Shown: positions 1-7,715 of the stretch, piece by piece | Numbering within the stretch: position 1 is the first letter of the stretch | How the letters are laid out: every line of letters begins with the position of its first letter | DNA from: Actinomycetes bacterium | GTDB taxonomy: Bacteria > Actinomycetota > Actinomycetes > Mycobacteriales > Micromonosporaceae | Length of the DNA: 14,155 bases | Assembly (NCBI GenBank): GCA_023437285.1 | Contig: JAEZGP010000283.1 | Location: 1-14,155, forward strand | Direction of reading: 5' to 3' | Notes under the pieces: generated by a model | What the model was told of the DNA's origin: nothing | Seen by the model: the letters and a program-made list of their open reading frames with translations, nothing else | Databases searched by the model: none | Program-made: the position numbers and the translations under genes

Positions 1-141
1 GTCGGCCGGGTCGATCCCGGTACGCGCGACGAGCGTCTTGAGCACCTCGGCGGCCAGGTCCACCGGATGCCAGGCGGCGAGGGCGCCGTTGCGCTTGCCG
101 ATCGGGGTACGGACGGCGTCGACAATCACCACGTCACGCAA
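1..141 (-). CDS. Thiolase (acetyl-CoA acetyltransferase family), N-terminal 47 codons only
   Basis: The minus strand from a TTG at 141-139 stays open to the window edge and encodes 47 residues containing VVIVDAVRTPIG and, further on, WHPVDLAAEVL. This is the characteristic N-terminus of thiolases, which catalyse CoA-dependent cleavage or condensation of 3-ketoacyl-CoA. The TTG start is supported by a GAGGAG ribosome binding site 5 nt upstream (147-152) and by the family's usual start just before the VVIVDAVRTP motif. The catalytic Cys and the C-terminal His/Cys lie outside the window, so activity cannot be judged. The gene is divergent from the aldehyde dehydrogenase, so the two share a short upstream region. 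Which thiolase subfamily this is (beta-oxidation, acetoacetyl-CoA or steroid side chain) cannot be told from 47 residues. Confidence 0.9.
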   Translation of the reverse strand, partial: MRDVVIVDAVRTPIGKRNGALAAWHPVDLAAEVLKTLVARTGIDPAD

Positions 142-287
142 GGCTGCTCCTCGGGCCGCACGGTTCCATTCCGCCATCCCACCTGGCCGACCCGCTCGCG
201 CACAAAGACGAACCGCGCATCTGTCGATAGGCAGTGCCAATCGTCGCGCTGCTGCCGGCGGCACCCGGCCGACCCTATGTTCGGCTG
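142..287. promoter_or_regulatory. Divergent intergenic region between thiolase and aldehyde dehydrogenase
   Basis: These 146 bases separate the thiolase and aldehyde dehydrogenase starts and must carry the promoters of both. On the plus strand TATGTT (276-281) fits the TANNNT -10 pattern and ends 6 nt before the ATG at 288, which has no Shine-Dalgarno sequence. This is the arrangement expected of a leaderless transcript, which is common in actinobacteria. I see no good -35 partner for it. On the minus strand TCGACA (reading from about 228) resembles a -35 box, but I find no matching -10. Confidence 0.35.
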
Positions 288-1736
288 ATGGAACGCGGAC
301 TGTACGTGGACGGTCGCTGGCGCGCAGCAACCGGCGGTGGCACCGCGGACGTGGTGAACCCGGCGACCGAAACGGTGATCGGCACCGCCGCTACCGGTAC
401 GGTGGCCGACGCGGCCGACGCGGTGAGTGCGGCCCACCGGGCGTTCCACGACGGCCGCTGGTCCGGGCTCACCCCGGCCGACCGCGCCGCGGCGCTGCGC
501 CGGCTGCACCGCACACTGACCGACCGGATCGACCACCACGTCGCGCTCTCGGTCGCCGAATCGGGTGCGCCGCGCCGCCAGGCCGGGGCGTTCGTGGCCT
601 CCGGGCTGGCGCACCTGGAATACGCGATCGAGGTCGCGACCGGCGAACACGACCGGATGTTGCCGCCACCGCCGCGTGCGGCCGGTAGCCCGCCCCGGGT
701 GACCGCGAGCCTGGTCCGCTGGGTGCCCGTCGGGGTGGTCGCGGCGCTCACGCCGTACAACGCGCCGCTGCTGCTGACCCTGCCGAAGGTCGCGGCGGCC
801 CTGGCGATGGGCAACACCGTCGTGGTCAAACCCTCCCCGTACACGCCGCTGGAGATCCTCGCCCTGGCCGAGGCCGCCGACGAGGCCGGGATCCCGCCCG
901 GCGTCCTGAACGTGGTCACCGGTAGCGCCGACGTGGGTGCGGCGTTGACCGGTGACAATCGGGTCGGCCTGGTGACATTCACCGGTTCCGACAGGGTCGG
1001 CGCACAGGTGATGGCCCAGGCGGCCCGCAACATCACGCGGGTGGTCCTGGAACTGGGCGGCAAGTCGGCGCTCGTGGTGCGGGCCGACGCCGACCTCGGG
1101 TTGGCGAGCCGGATCGGTGCCGCGAACACGACCACGCTCGCCGGTCAAGGTTGCGCACTCCTCACGCGCCACCTCGTGCATCGTCACGTACTCGCCGACT
1201 ACGTGGCCGCGCTGGCAGACCATCTCGGCACGGCCGTGCTCGGTAACCCGGCCCACGAGGACACCACACTGGGCCCGCTCATCAGCGCCACACACCGCGA
1301 ACGCGTGTCCACTATGGTGCGCGAGGCGATGAACCGCGGCGCGAAGGCGGCGGTCCACGGCGGTCCAACCACAGTTGATGGCAAGGGGTTCTTCCACGAG
1401 CCGGTCGTGCTCACCGGTGTCGGCAACAGCGACCCGATCGCCCGAGAGGAGATCTTCGGCCCGGTCGCGGTGGTGATCCCGTTCGACACCGACGACGAGG
1501 CGGTGGCGCTGGCGAACGACTCACCGTACGGGCTGGCCGGCACGGTGCTCTCCGCCGACCGGGTGGCGGCCGTCGCGATAGCGGAACGACTGCGCGCCGG
1601 CCGGGTGAGCGTGAACGACGGGGCGACCGCCGACGTACGGTTGCCGTTCGGCGGCTTCGGTCGCTCCGGCATCGGCCGGGAGTTCGGCCTCGAAGGCATG
1701 CTGGAGTACACGGAGATCCAGACCCTGCAGTGGTAG
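288..1736 (+). CDS. NAD(P)-dependent aldehyde dehydrogenase, 482 aa
   Basis: This is a full-length member of the aldehyde dehydrogenase superfamily, which oxidises an aldehyde to the acid with NAD(P). The catalytic set is complete: Asn158 in TPYNAP, the general base Glu255 in LELGGK, and the nucleophile Cys289 in GQGC. The 34-residue Glu-Cys spacing matches the family. The cofactor-binding stretch NTVVVKPSPYTP, the EEIFGPV motif and the C-terminal LPFGGFGRSGIGRE are also present. I chose the ATG at 288 because the protein then begins ERGLYVDGRW, a normal family start. A GTG at 234 would add 18 residues (PIVALLPAAPG...) unlike the family and has only a poor upstream site. No Shine-Dalgarno precedes 288, so leaderless expression is possible. 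The substrate cannot be read from sequence. The divergent thiolase suggests a catabolic acyl-CoA context. Confidence 0.93.
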   Translation: MERGLYVDGRWRAATGGGTADVVNPATETVIGTAATGTVADAADAVSAAHRAFHDGRWSGLTPADRAAALRRLHRTLTDRIDHHVALSVAESGAPRRQAGAFVASGLAHLEYAIEVATGEHDRMLPPPPRAAGSPPRVTASLVRWVPVGVVAALTPYNAPLLLTLPKVAAALAMGNTVVVKPSPYTPLEILALAEAADEAGIPPGVLNVVTGSADVGAALTGDNRVGLVTFTGSDRVGAQVMAQAARNITRVVLELGGKSALVVRADADLGLASRIGAANTTTLAGQGCALLTRHLVHRHVLADYVAALADHLGTAVLGNPAHEDTTLGPLISATHRERVSTMVREAMNRGAKAAVHGGPTTVDGKGFFHEPVVLTGVGNSDPIAREEIFGPVAVVIPFDTDDEAVALANDSPYGLAGTVLSADRVAAVAIAERLRAGRVSVNDGATADVRLPFGGFGRSGIGREFGLEGMLEYTEIQTLQW

Positions 1737-1771
1737 CCGGGTCTGGAGATCGACCCTAATCACCCTTGAGG

Positions 1772-1788
1772 CGGAGACGAGGTCTCCG
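1772..1788 (+). terminator. Hairpin after aldehyde dehydrogenase (weak terminator candidate)
   Basis: CGGAGAC and GTCTCCG form a perfect 7-bp stem around a GAG loop, 36 nt after the aldehyde dehydrogenase stop. The following sequence contains only a short CGTTTGC and no real U-run, so intrinsic termination would be weak. The same GGAGAC/GTCTCC element recurs at 1823-1828 and 1863-1868, so it may instead belong to a regulatory array for the downstream gene. Confidence 0.25.
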
Positions 1789-1849
1789 GCTGGTCCGTTT
1801 GCTATTCGCGAAACCATCCACCGGAGACATCGCCGGAATCTGTCTACAA

Positions 1850-1914
1850 GATCACCGCGAGAGTCTCCTTCGGTGATACGCACGCAGTAGGGAAACTACT
1901 GAGTACCGATCACC
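1850..1914. promoter_or_regulatory. Co-centred nested dyad with competing GATCACC repeats
   Basis: The inner dyad CAGTAG-GGAAA-CTACTG (1885-1901) lies inside an outer dyad GGTGAT (1872-1877) / ATCACC (1909-1914). Both are centred on position 1893, with 7 unpaired bases on each side between them. The GGTGAT arm (with its preceding C) can also pair with ATCACCG at 1851-1857 across a 13-nt loop. GATCACC is thus directly repeated at 1850-1856 and 1908-1914. The symmetry fits a bipartite operator or mutually exclusive RNA hairpins ahead of the DUF4407 gene, whose start lies about 225 nt downstream. The function is inferred; the repeats themselves are directly visible. Confidence 0.45.
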
Positions 1915-2029
1915 ATACCGGGCGCGATCCCCCAGATGCCCGAAATGCCAAACGCCGTGCCGTCGACTGACGCTGTCCGATGGTCGAGCTAGGTCGCACC
2001 GACCGGATGGAGGTTCGTACGGCCGGCTG

Positions 2030-2058
2030 GCGACATTCCGTTGTGGACTGACTAACGT
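2030..2058 (+). promoter_or_regulatory. Possible promoter of the DUF4407 gene
   Basis: GCGACA (2030-2035) and TAACGT (2053-2058) are separated by 17 bases and match the -35 and TANNNT -10 patterns weakly. The predicted transcript would start near 2065, about 75 nt before the chosen GTG. This is a pattern match only. Confidence 0.2.
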
Positions 2059-2128
2059 CCAGAAAGCTTGTGCCGCAGGCGGGTCGCGAACGACAGACGG
2101 GGCCGGTCCGTGGCTCGTCTGACGGATC

Positions 2129-2132
2129 GGAG
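2129..2132 (+). promoter_or_regulatory. Ribosome binding site that decides the DUF4407 start
   Basis: GGAG lies 6 nt before the GTG at 2139. The alternative GTG at 2070 has only AGAAAG upstream and would add 23 poorly conserved-looking residues. Confidence 0.5.
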
Positions 2133-2138
2133 TGTCCT

Positions 2139-3560
2139 GTGAGCGAACCGACCGACGACTCACCTTCCGCGCTGACCGAGGCCAGCCGTGGTGCGCCGCA
2201 GGTCAAGGGCGGGTTGCTGATGTGGCTGTCCGGCGTAGACATGCGGGTACTGCAGACAGCGCCCCGGGAGCGGACGAAGTTTGTCGGCGTGGGGGGCGCC
2301 GTGCTCACCACATCGATACTGGCCGCCGTGTCATGCACCTTCGCCCTCGTGATCGGCGTGCGCGTGCCCGTCTACTGGGCGGTGCCGATCGGTGTGCTGT
2401 GGGGCCTCGCCATCATGAACCTCGACCGATGGCTGGTAACCGCAACGCCGCGCCGCGACCGCTGGTTCCAGAACCTCGTCCAGGTCATGCCCCGGCTACT
2501 GCTCGCGCTCATCATCGGCACCGTCATCTCGACACCAATGGTCCTCTGGATCTTCCAGCGTGAGATCAACAATGAGCTCGTTGTGCTCCAGCAACAGAAG
2601 GCGAGCGAGTTCCAGCACAAGCTCGACACCGACGTTCGCTACAACGGTATTCCCGACCTGCAGAAGGAGGTCGCGCACCTGCAGGGCGTGGTCAACGGCA
2701 CGGTCATCGAGGAAATCCCCGATGACCCGCAGATCGACGTGCTCAAAAAAGAGTACGAGAAGCAGGACAAGGACTATCAGGCCAAGCAGGACGCGGCCAC
2801 CCGCGAACACGACGGCACGGGCGGCACCGGCAATCCCGGCCCCGGCTCGGACTACTACATCAAGAAAAAGCTCGCCGACGAGGCGAAGGCGCGCCGCGAC
2901 GCGGCCAAGGCCGCCTACGACAAGGCGGTCCGCCAGCACGCGAGCAAACAAAAAGAGGCGACCGTCAACGCACGTGCCAGCGCGTCTGCCGAGTTGACGA
3001 AGGCGCAGGCCGAACTGAACCGCCGCCTTGCCGACAAGAAGGCCGAGGAGCAGGCGTTCGTGGAGCGCAGCCGCGACGCCGACGGGCTGCTCGGCCGCTT
3101 GGAGGCGCTCAGCTCGCTGGTGAACACCAACGGCACGCTCAAGACCGCGTACCTGGCCCTATTGTTGTTCATCACGGCTATTGAGATCCTGCCCGTACTT
3201 GTGAAGTTTTTGATGAACCTCGGACCGCCGTCGCTGTACGACCGGGTCCTCATGCGCAGCGACCAGGCCGATGTGGCCAGCGCCGCGAGCCGGTTCGCCT
3301 ACGTCGAGGAGGCCCGAAAGCAGGAGTACGAGGCACGGCTGGCCCGACACAAGGAAAACGTCGATCAGATCGTGGCTCGCTCGGACGTCGAAGCGGCCCG
3401 CCCGCGCCAGGCCACCGGACGCCGGGAACATGTGCGCACTCCCGCCCAACCGCAATACCGCGCGGACGGGTTCGCCGAGTGGCCAGACGACGAAAGCGAC
3501 GTGCGAGCCCGGGGTGGCCGGGCCCCGTCCGACGAGACCCGTTGGTCCTACGGCAAATGA
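2139..3560 (+). CDS. DUF4407-type membrane protein with long coiled coil, 473 aa
   Basis: The N-terminus MWLSGVDMRVL, the APRERTKFVGVG segment before the first helix, and NLDRWLV after the second match my recollection of the DUF4407 family, whose function is unknown. Predicted membrane helices lie at roughly residues 52-73, 77-97, 116-138 and 336-360. Residues about 140-330 are rich in Lys, Glu, Ala and Gln and look like a long coiled coil, interrupted by a Gly/Pro-rich hinge near 226-237. Basic residues between helices 2 and 3 (TPRRDRW) and after helix 4 suggest that both ends are cytoplasmic and the coiled coil lies outside the membrane. The last 110 residues are charged and probably disordered. 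The gene is convergent with the six-gene operon, with only 49 nt between stop codons and no clear terminator. Whether it works with the operon is unknown. Confidence 0.85.
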   Translation: MSEPTDDSPSALTEASRGAPQVKGGLLMWLSGVDMRVLQTAPRERTKFVGVGGAVLTTSILAAVSCTFALVIGVRVPVYWAVPIGVLWGLAIMNLDRWLVTATPRRDRWFQNLVQVMPRLLLALIIGTVISTPMVLWIFQREINNELVVLQQQKASEFQHKLDTDVRYNGIPDLQKEVAHLQGVVNGTVIEEIPDDPQIDVLKKEYEKQDKDYQAKQDAATREHDGTGGTGNPGPGSDYYIKKKLADEAKARRDAAKAAYDKAVRQHASKQKEATVNARASASAELTKAQAELNRRLADKKAEEQAFVERSRDADGLLGRLEALSSLVNTNGTLKTAYLALLLFITAIEILPVLVKFLMNLGPPSLYDRVLMRSDQADVASAASRFAYVEEARKQEYEARLARHKENVDQIVARSDVEAARPRQATGRREHVRTPAQPQYRADGFAEWPDDESDVRARGGRAPSDETRWSYGK

Positions 3561-3609
3561 CCTGGTCGTACGACAGCTGAAAGCCGCGAGCGGTCCCGGA
3601 TGCGCAGGC

Positions 3610-5898
3610 CTACTTGCGGTGGCATGAGACGCGCAGTTCTGCACTATCGGCGAGAGCCTGGTCGGAGTCGGTGACGAACTTAACGTCCATCGCGTCGTCG
3701 CCTAAAGCCCGCAGGTCGTCGCGCAGATGCCACAGATAGGTCCTCAGCTCTTCGATCTGTTCCTTGTTTTCTGCTGTCTGCCGCCAGGTCACCTCTACGA
3801 GCCGCATGAGACGGATGTCGCGGACGCACTGCCGGAAGTAGTCATCAGGGTTGGCTGCTGCCTTGGAAACCGAGTCGTGCTTTATCTCGTAGATCAGTGC
3901 GGTCACGCCGGGCGGCAGCGGGGGGACCTCGTTTCTTGGCGGCGTTTCTTCCGTCGGCTGCGCCTCGGGCTCTGTGGTTGGCGCTGCGACGGCCCCGGCC
4001 GGCGGCGCCTGCGAGTTCTGCTGAGTTTCTGCTTCGCCAGACCAGACTAATACCATGACTAGTACCACGATTCCGACAACAAGAGCCACGGCCCCGAGCA
4101 CCACCAGTTTGTGCCGCGTCAGATCGAGTGGCATACGCCCATGTGGCTCGTCGAAGAACGGCTCGACCGGCGGCTGCGTCTGCACAATGTCCGAAACCGC
4201 CGGCTTGTATGGCTCAAGTCGCGGCGGCTCCGCAGGCGCTGCCGGAATCAGGCGTTGGCCCGTCGTGAAAACGTTTTGCCGTGGTTCATCCGGCATCAGG
4301 GCGAGCGGGAAATCAACTGCGAACACGGCGTCGACGGTCTGCAACGCCGCCGCGACCAGAGGACTAGACGGCCGCCTGTTCAACTGATCCCGGAACAGAT
4401 CGCACCACCGCTGAGCGTCGTCGCGCGAGCCCATGGGCATCGACCACTCGGCGACGGCCTGCGTCAGCCGCCGTACGTCGTCGGCCGGGCCGCGGCCGTT
4501 GATAGCCGCCCCAATGAGCTGCGCGGCCACTTGTCCAGACAGCCGCACATTCGGCACGTGGCTGTCTGCCAACTGCTGTGCGGGCCGCGACAGCCAACCC
4601 ACAGCTGATTGGACCGCTCCGGTGAACTGGGGCGTTCGTTGCAGCTCGAGCTCGATCGTCGCCGTCAGCAGGCGGGCGTCGCCTACCTTCTCATCGGTAT
4701 CGATCCACAGCGCGCGGGCCGCGTGGAAACCCGCTGGCTCGTGTAGCGGACCGTGGTTGACCAGGTCGCGGAGAAAGCGGCTGTATTCCGACCCGCGACC
4801 GAGCACCTCTTCGCACCGGCTCCGCAGTTCGTCGGCCCAGCCGTCGTCGCCGGGTGATGTCGCGGTGGGGAGGTCAAGGAGGTTGGCCCGCGTACGACGC
4901 TGCTTGTCGATAAGCAGCCGGAGGATCGTGTGCGACTCCTCAGCCGGCAGTCGCCGCACCGCGTCGAGTGCCTGGTCCGGTCGCTCGCCGACCCATTGAC
5001 GCAGCATCTTCTCATTACGGAGCGCCTCACCGCGCCGGGCCGGGTCGGCGAGGGCCACCGCGAATGTATCGGCTGCGATGACGTTCGCCTCGGCCGAGAT
5101 TTGTGCGACAAATGCCCGCATGGTCGGTGAGGCCGAACCGGTCCACCGGTACGCGGCGCCGGTCACCGCCGTGGCGACCAGGTGGCCAACTCCGCTGACG
5201 AAGTCCGGGCCGAACTGGGGCGCCAGTTGCGAGGCCTTCATCGTCGGGTGCGGCAGGTGGTACTCGACGCGGTCGTACAACTTGGCGTCGAAGTCCCGGA
5301 ACGTGGCCGGCATGCCGCCGGCGACCGTCAACGCCCCCTTACGCAGGTCGTTGTCCTGCAACAGGCAGGTCGCCCAGATGCGACGGGTCGCTTCGTCAGG
5401 CGGCACGACGCCGAGCGCCCGCTCGATGATCATCGCCGCCTGGGCGGGTGTGCCGGGCAGGCGGATCACGCGCTCGTCGGTCGCGAGCCCGACGATCACC
5501 TCCTCAATGCCCTCCGCGATCATGGGCTCGGCCGGCCCGGCCGGCGGGGTGCCGTCGTCGCGGGTCAGTTCCTCCCGGCCGCGCACCCATGCGTCACGGG
5601 CCGGCAGGTGACCGGGGAGAAAGCCGAAGCGGCACGTCCCGGCCACGCCGAACCGGTCGCCGCGGCCCTGCACCGAGAAGACCCAGCACCAGGTGTCGGC
5701 GACCTGGACCTGGCGCAGCGTCCACACCGGATGTGGACTTGTGTTGCGGATGAATTCCGACGGCTGCGGTACGGGCCGATCGATGAGCTGCCGGGTGACC
5801 TCCCAGTACGCACGGTCGACGGTCTCGCCGTCGACCGGATGGCGGTCGAAGCCGCGGCCGGTCAGGTCCGCATACCGGGTAATGATGATGTCCGTCAC
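3610..5898 (-). CDS. GTPase-associated single-pass membrane protein (GAP1-like), 762 aa
   Basis: This is the last gene of the operon. The GTG at 5898 overlaps the GTPase stop as GTGA and has a GGAAAGG site upstream. The first ~600 residues are soluble. An N-terminal segment (about 1-200) contains RYADLTGRGFD, a Trp-rich stretch WTLRQVQVADTWCW and RRIWATCLLQ. This recalls the N-terminal domains of proteins named GTPase-associated protein 1, which are encoded beside GTPases in predicted conflict systems. That resemblance is by eye and by neighbourhood. The middle (about 300-560) looks helical. One membrane helix lies at about 596-620, preceded by RHK and followed by acidic residues, so the N-terminus should be cytoplasmic. 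A Pro/Thr/Glu-rich linker then leads to a ~95-residue outside domain. The 3' part of the gene appears lower in GC than its neighbours. A role as effector or adaptor of the GTPase is inferred. Confidence 0.7.
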   Translation of the reverse strand: MTDIIITRYADLTGRGFDRHPVDGETVDRAYWEVTRQLIDRPVPQPSEFIRNTSPHPVWTLRQVQVADTWCWVFSVQGRGDRFGVAGTCRFGFLPGHLPARDAWVRGREELTRDDGTPPAGPAEPMIAEGIEEVIVGLATDERVIRLPGTPAQAAMIIERALGVVPPDEATRRIWATCLLQDNDLRKGALTVAGGMPATFRDFDAKLYDRVEYHLPHPTMKASQLAPQFGPDFVSGVGHLVATAVTGAAYRWTGSASPTMRAFVAQISAEANVIAADTFAVALADPARRGEALRNEKMLRQWVGERPDQALDAVRRLPAEESHTILRLLIDKQRRTRANLLDLPTATSPGDDGWADELRSRCEEVLGRGSEYSRFLRDLVNHGPLHEPAGFHAARALWIDTDEKVGDARLLTATIELELQRTPQFTGAVQSAVGWLSRPAQQLADSHVPNVRLSGQVAAQLIGAAINGRGPADDVRRLTQAVAEWSMPMGSRDDAQRWCDLFRDQLNRRPSSPLVAAALQTVDAVFAVDFPLALMPDEPRQNVFTTGQRLIPAAPAEPPRLEPYKPAVSDIVQTQPPVEPFFDEPHGRMPLDLTRHKLVVLGAVALVVGIVVLVMVLVWSGEAETQQNSQAPPAGAVAAPTTEPEAQPTEETPPRNEVPPLPPGVTALIYEIKHDSVSKAAANPDDYFRQCVRDIRLMRLVEVTWRQTAENKEQIEELRTYLWHLRDDLRALGDDAMDVKFVTDSDQALADSAELRVSCHRK

Positions 5899-7715
5899 GC
5901 CCGTACCTTTCCGAGCATCGCGAGCAGCAATTGGGTGAGCGCCGCCGAACGGTCGTCCACCCGGGGGAAGCGGTCCTTGTCGTGCATCGGCTTCAATTTG
6001 TCTTCCTTCGCGACCGGTAGGGTGGCCAGCGGCGAGCAGAGGAAGAAGCGAATGTGCTGCCACTGCTTGTTCAGCACGTTGTAGACAGGTCCCCGCAGGC
6101 CCAGGCCGTATGCAAGGCCGCAACCGACGGTCGACATGACCAGGTCTCGGGTGAGCATCCGCGGCGCCGAACCCGCGAGCATCGACCCGTCGATGTGTGG
6201 GCCGATCGCAGGCACCTCGATGTCGAGAGGTGCGAGGTTCATGTTGCGGCCGCGGATACGCACAAGATCGGCGGCGCCCTCGTGGGCCAGGTTCCAGAAC
6301 GCTTCGTCGTTGGAGTAGTGATCGAGCAGGCCTTCCGCGACGTGCGCGGCGCGGGCCTCGCGGTCAGACTGCCGGGCGGTACCTGTGCCGTGGATGAAGG
6401 CGAGCACCTCGCCGGCCATGTCGTCCGCAGTGGTCATCTGCTGCGTCCAGCGGGCCGCCAGAAACAGCAGATACGCCTTCGCACCATCCAGTACAAGGCG
6501 CTCCTCGCCGAGTTTCTGCAGCGCACGAGTGCTCAGAGCCTCCCGTATAAGATCGCATTTGGTGATTGCGATGAGCATCTCCAGCGAGCTGCCCCGCTCG
6601 GTCGTGAACAGGCCGTCCACCTTCGTCAGCTCGCGGCCGATATCGCGCTGGATCTGATCGCGCGTGGTCCGTACGACCCTCGCGTTGGACTGCCGCGTCG
6701 CCCCCGGACGCAAGCTGCCTTCAAGCAGGTCGATCGACAAGGAGTGGGACTCCTCATCCTCGACGCCCAGCCATTCCGCAGCCTGCACCGCGACGGCCGG
6801 ATCCACCACCCACACCAGCGCGTCGTACGCGCGCAGCTTGACACTCTCGCGGCGGTTATCCGTATCCGAGGAGAACATCTCGCCGGGCAGGTCGGCCACT
6901 CCGGTCCAGGTGCGACTCGGGCCGACGTCGGCACGCAGGACCAGTGGCTGACGCATGCCCCGGCCCCAGTTGTCCGCGCGCTGCTCGCCCGCCCGGACCG
7001 TGCGGCGTACCAGTTCTTGCATCGCGTCGTGTGCGTCGGGCAGTTCGTCGAGCAGGATACCGGCGGGCGTGGCGCGGGTGTCCGTGCCGGTGGCGGGAAT
7101 GAAGTGGCCGCTGGAGAGGGTCTGCGCATACAGGCGGGTACGTACCTGCAGCGGCGTCATCTCCAGCGGACTGAGGGCACGCAGCTGGATGCGTGGCGCC
7201 GCATCGTCGAACGTCAGGTTGTCATAGTTGTCCAAGCTCTGGTTAAGGGTGCGCAGCAGCAGGTAAGTCTTGCCGCTCGCCGGGCCGCCGATCGCGGCGA
7301 TCATGTTCCAGACGTCGATGCGCTCGCGCGGATCGGAGGCGTCCGTATGGCCGCCATGCAACAGCGGCGCCGCGTCGGGGAAAATGTGGCCGCCGCCGCA
7401 CAACAGGTAGACGTAGTCGACCTCAAGCGTGCTGAACGCGGGATTGGTGGAGCTGGCCGGCGGATAATCCCCCTCGACCAGCTCAATCTGCCAAGGATAG
7501 CGGCCGTACCCGTCGGCCTGCCCGACACGCAACCGCGCGGTCGGGCTGACCTCGAACCGGCCAGTTCGCCCGTCACGCGGCACGCTCCCACCCAGTACCG
7601 CCGCACACACGGGACAGGTGCGCCCGAACCGGGTCAGCAGCTCGCTCTCGGCGGGCTGCGGCGGGTGCTTCCGTCGACGTAGCCGTCCCATCATGCGGTG
7701 CCGCCACCCCCTCAC
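5895..7715 (-). CDS. Zinc-ribbon P-loop GTPase (double-GTPase/TRAFAC-like), 606 aa
   Basis: The Walker A motif is GGPASGKT (residues 143-150, Lys149). DLPGE at 275-279 supplies the DxxG Mg/gamma-phosphate motif, and TKCD (385-388) stands for the guanine-specificity N/TKxD. Together these indicate a GTPase rather than an ATPase. Before the P-loop, Cys34-x2-Cys37 and Cys106-x3-His110 form a likely zinc site. The long insertion between Walker A and DLPGE (about 125 residues) is unlike small Ras-type GTPases. It fits the larger GTPases, such as the double-GTPase families, reported in predicted prokaryotic conflict systems. No membrane segment is seen. The GTG at 7715 overlaps the preceding stop and has GAGG 7 nt upstream; ATGs at residues 8 and 9 are alternatives. 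The downstream gene probably encodes its partner. The biological input is unknown. Confidence 0.82.
   Translation of the reverse strand: MRGWRHRMMGRLRRRKHPPQPAESELLTRFGRTCPVCAAVLGGSVPRDGRTGRFEVSPTARLRVGQADGYGRYPWQIELVEGDYPPASSTNPAFSTLEVDYVYLLCGGGHIFPDAAPLLHGGHTDASDPRERIDVWNMIAAIGGPASGKTYLLLRTLNQSLDNYDNLTFDDAAPRIQLRALSPLEMTPLQVRTRLYAQTLSSGHFIPATGTDTRATPAGILLDELPDAHDAMQELVRRTVRAGEQRADNWGRGMRQPLVLRADVGPSRTWTGVADLPGEMFSSDTDNRRESVKLRAYDALVWVVDPAVAVQAAEWLGVEDEESHSLSIDLLEGSLRPGATRQSNARVVRTTRDQIQRDIGRELTKVDGLFTTERGSSLEMLIAITKCDLIREALSTRALQKLGEERLVLDGAKAYLLFLAARWTQQMTTADDMAGEVLAFIHGTGTARQSDREARAAHVAEGLLDHYSNDEAFWNLAHEGAADLVRIRGRNMNLAPLDIEVPAIGPHIDGSMLAGSAPRMLTRDLVMSTVGCGLAYGLGLRGPVYNVLNKQWQHIRFFLCSPLATLPVAKEDKLKPMHDKDRFPRVDDRSAALTQLLLAMLGKVRA

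Larger units (their letters stand above)
1737..2138. other. Non-coding region upstream of the DUF4407 gene
   Basis: About 400 bases lie between the aldehyde dehydrogenase stop and the DUF4407 gene. I see no convincing coding sequence. The short open frames here lack ribosome binding sites and give Arg/Ser/Pro-rich translations typical of spurious frames. The region has more A/T than its flanks and a concentration of short inverted repeats between 1772 and 1914, listed separately. A further 5-bp dyad (TGGAC/GTCCA, 2044-2048 and 2057-2061) sits near a possible promoter. Confidence 0.6.

Noticed and set aside
126..1397. Long minus-strand open frame (423 aa) across the aldehyde dehydrogenase
   Set aside because: It is antisense to a gene with a complete family motif set, and its translation is Arg/His/Gly-rich with no recognisable domain. 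This is typical of antisense frames in GC-rich DNA.
2070..2138. Upstream GTG start for the DUF4407 gene
   Set aside because: No Shine-Dalgarno, and the extra 23 residues do not look like the family N-terminus. The GTG at 2139 has GGAG 6 nt upstream.
3565..3574. Perfect 10-bp palindrome GTCGTACGAC between the convergent genes
   Set aside because: It has no loop and no U-run, so it is not a terminator. The same 10-mer occurs inside the PBP coding region near 11490, so chance is a sufficient explanation.
6054..7682. Plus-strand open frame of 542 aa opposite the GTPase
   Set aside because: The minus strand encodes intact Walker A, DxxG and TKxD motifs with overlap-coupled start and stop. The plus frame has no ribosome binding site and a biased, domain-free translation.
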